The notes beneath the pieces are model-generated. The model searched no databases and had not been told where the DNA came from. It saw only the letters and a list, made by a program, of their open reading frames with translations. The position numbers were made by a program, and so were the translations under genes. Shown piece after piece: positions 56,939 through 64,000 of a DNA stretch of 64,000 nucleotides. This DNA comes from Perognathus longimembris pacificus (lineage: Eukaryota > Chordata > Mammalia > Rodentia > Heteromyidae): positions 41,966,191-42,030,190 of the forward strand of contig NC_063174.1 of NCBI RefSeq assembly GCF_023159225.1, given 5' to 3'. Positions within the stretch are counted from its first letter, which is position 1. Each line of letters starts with the position of its first letter.

Positions 56939-59399
56939 CATTTGGGCAAGTTCTTCATCTCTGTTTTTGGCTTTCCTCAAGTACAAAAGGGAAACGATGT
57001 CACATACATCACAGAACCACTGTCAGGATTATACTTGATAACATGTGTTATCTTGGTTCTTGGTGCTGACCCAGTTGTACTAAACTAATTAAGTCTCTCT
57101 TTTGCTAAGAGATCCTGAAGTATTCCTATTGCCTGTAGAACAAAGTTTAAAGATGCATGGCCTAGGTCTTCTATCATTAGATCCCAGTTGGCTTTTCAGA
57201 TTTATTTCCTGTTCTCTTTATGCACCTTATGACTGTTAAGCCCTTCTCCCTGCATACCTATTACCTTCTAGTCATTAGAGATGGACTCTTTGTGTTCTCT
57301 TTCCCTTTCCTATAAAGCTTGTATGTCCAGACTCGATGTCCCTTCCCTGGTGCTCCCTCCTCCATCTATCCTTCTCTGACCTCCTGTTACCAGAATCCCC
57401 ATCTCTCCTCCAACTTGCCTCCTCTCTACTGAGCATTACAGTTGTGGCCACACACTGGGCAGGCAGCCAGGGGATGGATGGGACTTTCTCAATGCTTCCT
57501 CGCAGCTGGGGCAGCCACAGTGTTGAATGATTCTCTTTTTTTGCAGTCTGGGCAGCATCCAGGAGGCCTCTAGGCAACGTTTTCAGAAAACCAAAAAGCT
57601 ATTGCTTCCTTCCTCTCTCCTGCCAGTGCAGATTTCCTCCCCACAGAAGAATCTCCCACCCATACCCCAAGTAGGGGTCAATTTGTTTTCAGGGAAGCCA
57701 CTGGGGAAGTATTCTGCCATCAATTATCTCTCTCCTAGGATTTAGTTAAAGGAACAAAATGTACACACTCATGGAGGAACACCATATCAAGTATGACTTA
57801 TTAGTAGTACTAGCAACTGGTCACTCACTCACTTGTGTACTTATTCATCCATTTGATCAATTATTCTATAAACATTTTAGCTGTCTGGCCCTGTGGAGGG
57901 CTTGGGGACACAGAGGGGAAAGACATAAGGCCTGCCCATGGGGAAATTATAACTTGTTCTCCATCCATGAAATCCAGCAAGGAGCAAGAAGCATGTGAGC
58001 AGGAGCACCCGAGGACAGCAATGGTGAGAGATGGGTATGTGGACTGGGCTGGTGCAGGGGGAGACTATGAAGTCCTGGGTGAAAGAAGTTCCACAGAACA
58101 GTGAAGAGCCTGGGACCATTTCCTGTGCCTCACAGTTTATCTCCCAGGAACAAATGCAGGGAGCCTTGTCAGCTAACTGGCTGGGCAGGAAGGAAGAAGT
58201 CTGAAGGGAGATGCTACAGGCTCTGAATGCAAGGTTCAGCTCCATCCTTTTCATGATCTGTGTTCTCTCCTGATCCAGGTGAACAACTCCCCAAGTGGTA
58301 CCCAAGGAAGCCACAGACAAGGGACACTCCCTTTCCCCACTTGGTCCCCTTCCCAGAAATTTCGTTTCATTCCCGGCACCAGCCTCATAGGCATGCAGGA
58401 AGAGTGATGGCTTCAGCCAGTGCTCATCCCTGGCCTTCTTCTTTGGAGCCAGTCTTGGTCCCTACCATGGCCTGACGCAAAGCCCCCAGCCCCGAGGAGC
58501 CGTGTATCTCTGAGTAGATTCTGTAATTGGTCACATCTGAGACAGCTCCACAACAGATGAAGTTGCTTTTGTAGCTAATGGGAGGGACCAAGCGATGGGG
58601 GAAGCAGAGGTCTTCATGTGACAGGCCATCTTGCAGCTTAGATCAATACATTGTTCCCTGGTCCTTTTCAAAAGAAATCTTGACTAATGTGGAGCTGTGG
58701 GTCATGGGGGGGCTTCAGTGGGTTAGGGCGCTGCTTGAAGCCTGGCAGTGCTCACAGGCCCAAGTGCTCTTTACCCTTGGTCAGAGCCAGCTCAGGGTCA
58801 TTTAGGGCTCAGGTTATGGGAAGGTTGGGACTCCAGTCTTGTTAGTGGGCTTCTGTTCTCTCTGTACTGTGCTGGGGGAAGGCCATCGAGGAAGCTCGCC
58901 CAACATTCAAACACAGACTGCAGGTTCTTATAACAGTGAATCCTTGGAGGCAGCCAGTCTGCCTGTTCATTTTACAAGGGGTGGACAGCAAAGCACAGAG
59001 CTCTCTTATCTACAAAGATTGTACCTGGGTTGGGGTCAGAGTCCAGACACCCCCACTGAAGATCCAGAGATACTTTTGCTTATACCAGGCATAGCTTTTC
59101 TTTAGGAAACGTGTATACTTCAATGAAAGTGCAAAAGGAAGAGAGCAATTAGCTCTACAGACCCATATTATTATAGTGTTAAGTTGGAGTGCTAGCCTGC
59201 AGGCTGGGAGTCTCCCTGATTCTCCCATGCATACCACAGACTTTGTTTATGCCTGACTGTCTGTCTCTTTTCTCTTTAGCCAGGCATCGGACTTAGAATC
59301 AGAATCTAGAAACCTGACGTATTTATAGGATATTTATCATGTCTATGAGGAAGATCATGAGGGCTTCAGAACAACCCTAAAAGGTGTGATTATTATTAT
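56939..59399. other. Unique sequence
   Basis: The longest stretch without recognised repeats. An L2/MIR3-like trace lies at 57820-57950. A 147-codon minus frame (57877-58320) and 88-89-codon plus frames have no homology I can name and overlap each other. Confidence 0.4.
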
Positions 59400-59555
59400 T
59401 GTTATTATTATTTTGTGTCAATACTGGGGCTTGAGCTCAGCTCATTCAGCTTTTTCTGCTCATAGCATATGCTATACCACTCTTTCTCCTTCCTTCCTTC
59501 TTTCTTCCTTCCTTCCTTCCTTCCTTCCTTCCTTCCTTCCTTCCTTCCTTCCTTC

Positions 59556-59610
<55 letters not shown>

Positions 59611-59775
59611 TCCTCCCTCTTTCTCTTCACCCCCCCTCCCTTTCTTTTTTTCTGGTTATATGGAGGTAACAGTCTCTTGGATTTGTTTGCCCAGGCTGGC
59701 TTCAAACTGTGATCCTCACATCTCAGCCTCTTGTGTAAGTAGGATTATAGGCATCAGTCATCAGCAGTGGCTTTG
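59400..59775 (-). mobile_element. B1-Geo SINE interrupted by (CCTT)n(CTTT)n
   Basis: The Geo module end (GTCAATACTGGGGCTTGAGC, 59415-59480) and the linker with B1-like head (59650-59775) flank a tetranucleotide array at 59485-59625. Confidence 0.75.
59485..59625 (+). repeat. (CCTT)n then (CTTT)n array
   Basis: About 15 CCTT units switch to about 14 CTTT units. Confidence 0.96.
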
Positions 59776-59969
59776 AGAGGTCTTCCAATCCCTTGAGATA
59801 ACAATAGATGAAACAAATGGGGTGCAGAGGGTAATTGCTAACTCTTGCACAACCAGTTGGTGATGGGTAGTGGCTCGAAGTCATGTCTTCTGACACTGAA
59901 TCCTGTTCTCTTTTTCTTCTATCCCACAGGGGAATGTAAAAAAAGTGCTTTGAAAACTGAATAGTGAGT

Positions 59970-60180
59970 CTATGACATGATATGATATGATGCGATGCAA
60001 TGTGATGTGATATAATAATACACAATGCAGTATGATATGATGTGATTTGATAGGACAGGATTTGATATAAAAATTACAAACACTGTTGCTACCACGCCCA
60101 TCATCACTACTGCCACAAACACTACAACTCTCCCTAGTGACCACCACTCCACCGCCACCACCATCACCACCAATACCATA
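59970..60180. repeat. Degenerate ATGAT tandem repeat followed by CCA/CAC-rich segment
   Basis: 59970-60066 holds drifting units of ATGATATG/ATGTGATG. 60085-60175 is an imperfect CAC/CCA triplet run. The 142-codon minus frame across them is low-complexity. Confidence 0.7.
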
Positions 60181-60569
60181 ACTATGAATCCTCATGGGCA
60201 GCACCATTGCCATTGCCAAGGCCATCTCCTGCACTGCTGCCACTGTTTCCAACGCCTTCCAAGCTAAACCTCCAGGCTGCTTTTCCTCAAGCTCCCCACT
60301 CTTCCACACTTACATGGCTGGCATGGAGTCTGTTGTTAATCCAGACCTTTGCTGCTGAAAAAGGTGGTTCTGGCAGCAATAGCAGCCCTGGGAGATTGCT
60401 AGAAAGGTATGCCCTGAGTCATTACCGCCATGTGAACCACAATTTCCATTGCACAAGACACTGAAGTGGTTCACAGGCAAACTGAGGCACGGAAGGTGCT
60501 CTTGTGTGGCTCTGAGGAAAGACAGAATCCTAGTGATGGTTTTAAGCTTAAGGTGCCAGCCCCAATACC

Positions 60570-60612
60570 TGTGCGTGTGCACGTGCACACAGACACACAC
60601 ACACACACACTA
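60570..60612. repeat. Alternating palindrome and (CA)n
   Basis: A perfect 16-bp palindrome GTGTGCACGTGCACAC lies at 60575-60590, followed by (CA)n. Confidence 0.9.
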
Positions 60613-60831
60613 ATGGTAAGAGGAAGAAGACATGGTCTAGTTCAACTGTGCTGGCATGTCAGACCAGTGTACCATGGAATGCCATGCACACAAGAATAAG
60701 AAACTTAATTTGGAGAAAGGGACTGGAGAAGAGCGGAAATCAGACCCAAACTTGAACATTCTGAGACGGGAAAAATTTCACAAGTAATTTGGGACAGTTA
60801 AAAAGTGAAAGTTTTTTAGGTTAGCAGCCTG

Positions 60832-60880
<49 letters not shown>

Positions 60881-61744
60881 CCCACTTTTAAAAAGAAATT
60901 TTTCTATATAAAAAGAGAGAAAGGAACTTTTCCAACACCTTTCATAACCTTATTTCATTAGGCAGTTCCCTGAATTCATTAGCACATCAGGTAGGGCATC
61001 TTTGTTTTAAGCAACTCAGCTCCCAGGATAGCTGAGGGGATTTTGCAGGACCAGCTTGCTTGTCAGAGAGAGCAGGCCTCTGGCCTGTAAATCAACTTGT
61101 GTCAGTCAAATCATTGACATTTTTTATTTGGAGGTTGAAGTAGGGACCCCCAAGCTCCTGACATCAGAAAGAATCGGACCCAAGGACCATTTGTGGGCGT
61201 CTGATTTATGTACAAGTTTCCAATGCTCAGTGGTTTCCTTACATAAGGAGGAAGGGAAAGAAGGAGAACATCAACCTGATTTAGAATCTCTTCCCCAGCT
61301 ATTTTGAGCCGTGTGGTCAAACCTCAATGGTTGAATACCACAGAGGGATGAGATGCTCAAAAAAAAAAAAGGTTAAAAGGTTTAATCTTTGGATGCCAAG
61401 CTTAAAGTGAAATCATTTTGATAGGCCTTCAAAATGGAATGCATTCTTCTTTGTTTTATTTAGCAGATGATTTGGAACACGAGTTAGCCTTTTTCATTTT
61501 TAATTTACATAGGGTGCTTACCACAGTCTTCTATCCCCTTCGAGTCGTGTGTGTAGGATAACTTGATTCTTCCTGAATAGGTCTAGGATGCTGTATGTGA
61601 CTGTCCTTCAGTGTCTGAGGATGGAGGGTTCCAGAATCTCATCAGCATCCTAAGGATAATGGAAACTGCCAGTGCTCAAGTCTCTTGTATAAGATGGCAT
61701 CCTATTTCCATATATTCTATACACATCCTAAGGTACACTTTGAA
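60613..61744. other. Unique sequence with (GT)n
   Basis: (GT)n at 60833-60879. No exon or named repeat otherwise. Confidence 0.45.
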
Positions 61745-61970
61745 TCTCTTTCTACGTTACCTATATTACCTAAAATGATATAAACATTACACAAATAGTT
61801 ATTATGTTGTATTGTTTGAAAATAATGATAAGAAAAAAATTGCATCTGTGTATACTCGGTACAGATGCATTGTTGCTTTTTGGCCACTTTTTGTTTTTTA
61901 TTTTTTCCCCCCCTCATTTATGGTGGTTGAATTCACAGATGCAACATGGATACAGGGAGCTGAGTCTGCT
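61745..61970 (-). mobile_element. Tigger/MER2-like DNA transposon relic
   Basis: CCTATATTACCTAAAATGAT, TCGGTACAGATGCATTG, GGTTGAATTCACAGATGC and the terminal GGATACAGGGAGCTGAGTC fit a degraded MER2-type (pogo/Tigger group) element end. From memory of the family only. Confidence 0.42.
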
Positions 61971-62665
61971 GAATTTTATACAATTGAAGTAGGAAAAAGG
62001 TAGTCGACTTTTGGATTCATGTAAAGATTTTGGGAGTTGGAAGCTATCAGTCCTATCTTGACAAGAAGAAAAATGCTGAACACACTGAAAGTCATCCATT
62101 TTTCTTGGGCCCACAAATAATTGAGGTTGTGAGGCAGCTACCACACACCACAAGAACAGGCAAGCGGAGAAATAAGCTGGATCAGCTCACCTGCTCCGAA
62201 GTTGCTGGAGCCATGGTGTGGGAAGAATGCGATGTGGGGAATCACTGGAGGCTAAATCCACTAGTATGCGAGTCCTCGGTCCTCACAGTGCTGTGGGTTT
62301 TCTCTCTAGGGACTCCACCAGCTACTGAACCTCACCAGTTACTGTACCTCGCAGTAAAGAGCTATAGAGAAGGCCTGTGTCTTTGGTAGAAGGGAGGAGA
62401 AAGTATCCATTTTGAAATATATCAGAGCCTTCTCTCTAACCATGTGGAGAAAAGACTTTACCATAGTTTTAGCCTTCCTGGGGGAAATATCTTTCCCCAA
62501 CTTGAGTCCTCTTTAGCCTTCCTGTCTCTCCTAGACAAGGTGGAAACTAAGATGCATTTATGAAGATGACAACCAGGGACACAGACTGAGGTTATAGATT
62601 TGCAATCCACGACCTCATCCTGTTGATTAATGAGGTTCCAGAGTGAATTACAGTTTTAAGAGCTG
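61971..62665. other. Unique sequence
   Basis: A 119-codon plus frame (62030-62389) has no recognised family. No other feature. Confidence 0.4.
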
Positions 62666-62942
62666 CAAGGTGCTGGGCATCTGTGGCTCACACCTGCAAT
62701 CCTAACTCTTCAGGAAGCTGAGATCTGAGGTGTGCAGTTTGAAGCCAGCACAAGCAGGAAAGTCTGTGAGACTCTTATCTCCAGTAAACTACTTTTAAAA
62801 AAAAGAAAGCCAAAAGTGGAGCTATGGCCCAGGTGATAGAACACTGCCCTTGAGCAAAAGAAGTTCAGAGATAGCGCCAAGTCCCTGGGTTTAAGCCCTA
62901 GGAGCACGCGTGTGTGCACGCGCACGTGTGTGCACACACATA
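62666..62942 (+). mobile_element. B1-Geo SINE with alternating CG/CA tail
   Basis: GGTGCTGGGCATCTGTGGCTC, linker ATCTCCAGTAAACTAC, Geo module, then an alternating GCACGCGTGTGTGCACGCGC tail. Confidence 0.87.
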
Positions 62943-63437
62943 CTAAGCTTCTGTTTAAAGAGGAGTTGTAGAAAAGCCAAAAGACAAAGATACTAAAGAA
63001 ATCTGATGGCCCAGGTGCCTACATTTACAGGAGAATTCTAAATAACAGCCCTTTCTTGGCTCACACTTTTTGCCTCAGTTCTGTTATCTTGTACATCATA
63101 TCTGTCTTACAATGATAATGAAAATCACAAGGTATGCTAAAGGCAATAAGCAACACAATCTGTAAAAGTAAAAGCAAGCATCAGATCTAGAGTCCAGATA
63201 TGACATTGATTTTAGGTTTATCACACAAGGATAATGGCAAAAGTAGACGACATGGAAGACTAGATAGGTGCTATAAGCTAAGTTGGAAACTTGTATTAAA
63301 GAAACAGAAGGAAATACTAGAAATGAAAATAAAACAGTGGAGTGTGGCTTTGATGGGCTCATCAGTGGAGAGGATTGGCTGATGAAAGAAGTAATAAGCT
63401 TGAAATAATGTCAAAAGATATTTCCCAAACTGAAATG
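62943..63437. other. Unique sequence
   Basis: Nothing recognised. Confidence 0.45.
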
Positions 63438-63560
63438 CCGAGAGAGAGAGAGGCAGAGAGACAGAGAGACAGAGACAGACACAGAGACAGAGAGACAGAG
63501 ACACACAGAAACAGAGGCGGGGGGGGGGGGGGGGGAAGAAGGAGGAGGAAGGAAGGAGAA
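63438..63560 (+). repeat. (GA)n/(CAGA)n, poly(G) and GGA-rich tract
   Basis: GAGA and GACAGA units to 63516, a G run of about 16 at 63519-63535, then GAAGGAGGA units. Confidence 0.95.
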
Positions 63561-64000
63561 GAAAAATTTATACCCCAGAAAGGTAAAACAGAGCATCTAA
63601 GAATTGCAGGGTAATTTCAAAAGGTTTATTATTCATACACTGGAATACCTGAAGTTAGCAAAACAAAACCCCCCACTCCTTGAATCTGGGCTGTGCATAG
63701 AGACTTCCTTCAGAAGAGCCAAGTATGGAAGGAACCAGCCCAAGAAAACGTGATTAGATGTAACAGGACATCTTGGATGGCGTCCTGGGGTGGAAAAGGG
63801 ACGCTGGATAAAAACTAAGGAAGTCTAGATTTTAAGCCAAGCGTGTACACACACATAAATATTACATACACAATTGTTGGGTTATCTTTACTTCACATGA
63901 TCTGGTGCCTGAGACAGCCTCTTTCTAATTCTTTTGCCTGCTTAGAAATCTAGTTTGTATGAACGGTATGAAAGTCGAATAAATAGACCCAAAATGAGAG
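63561..64000. other. Unique sequence to window end
   Basis: No repeat or exon recognised. Confidence 0.45.

Noticed and set aside
57877..58320. 147-codon minus-strand open frame
   Set aside because: No recognised family; overlaps other-strand frames of similar quality and an old L2/MIR-like trace.

Overview
This window is mammalian nuclear DNA, almost certainly from a rodent. Its repeats include 7SL/B1-like and tRNA-Ala/ID-like SINEs, L1 3' ends, MIR, MaLR LTRs and many (CA)n and CT-rich microsatellites. Most SINEs here are dimers. An ID-like or a B1-like left half is joined to the same ~100-bp right module ending in a short A-rich tail. The ID-like version fits what I recall of the IDL-Geo SINE of geomyoid rodents (kangaroo rats, pocket mice, pocket gophers). 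I infer a geomyoid genome; the species is not decided.

The window is gene-poor, and I recognise no exon of a multi-exon gene. The one clear coding sequence is a 269-codon intact reading frame on the minus strand (49211-50020) that I recognise as C1orf74 (UPF0739 family, function unknown). It lies in what looks like a complete L1-mediated retrocopy. The minus strand carries AATAAA about 15 nt before an A-tail, there is a perfect 15-bp target-site duplication (48755-48769 and 50406-50420), and the insertion sits in the A-rich tail of an older tRNA-like SINE. A GC-rich 385-nt leader was copied with it. This retrocopy is the main finding.

Layout: 0-7 kb holds dense SINEs and an L1 3' end. 7-26 kb is mixed unique sequence, SINEs, MIRs and L1 tails, with a CpG-richer patch near 25.5 kb carrying YY1-like and E-box motifs. 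26-36 kb has three MaLR LTRs, large pyrimidine microsatellites and L1 tails. 36-48 kb is mostly unique or degraded, with a possible minus-strand LTR near 43 kb. 48.7-50.4 kb is the C1orf74 retrocopy. 50.5-64 kb is unique DNA with SINEs, a weak candidate terminal exon at 53.7 kb, a long CTC array and a Tigger/MER2-like relic.

There is no operon-like or pathway organisation. The biology visible is retrotransposition: L1 machinery mobilising SINEs and one host mRNA, SINEs nesting in SINEs, and microsatellites growing from SINE tails. Boundaries of repeats are read by eye and are approximate to about 10 bp.
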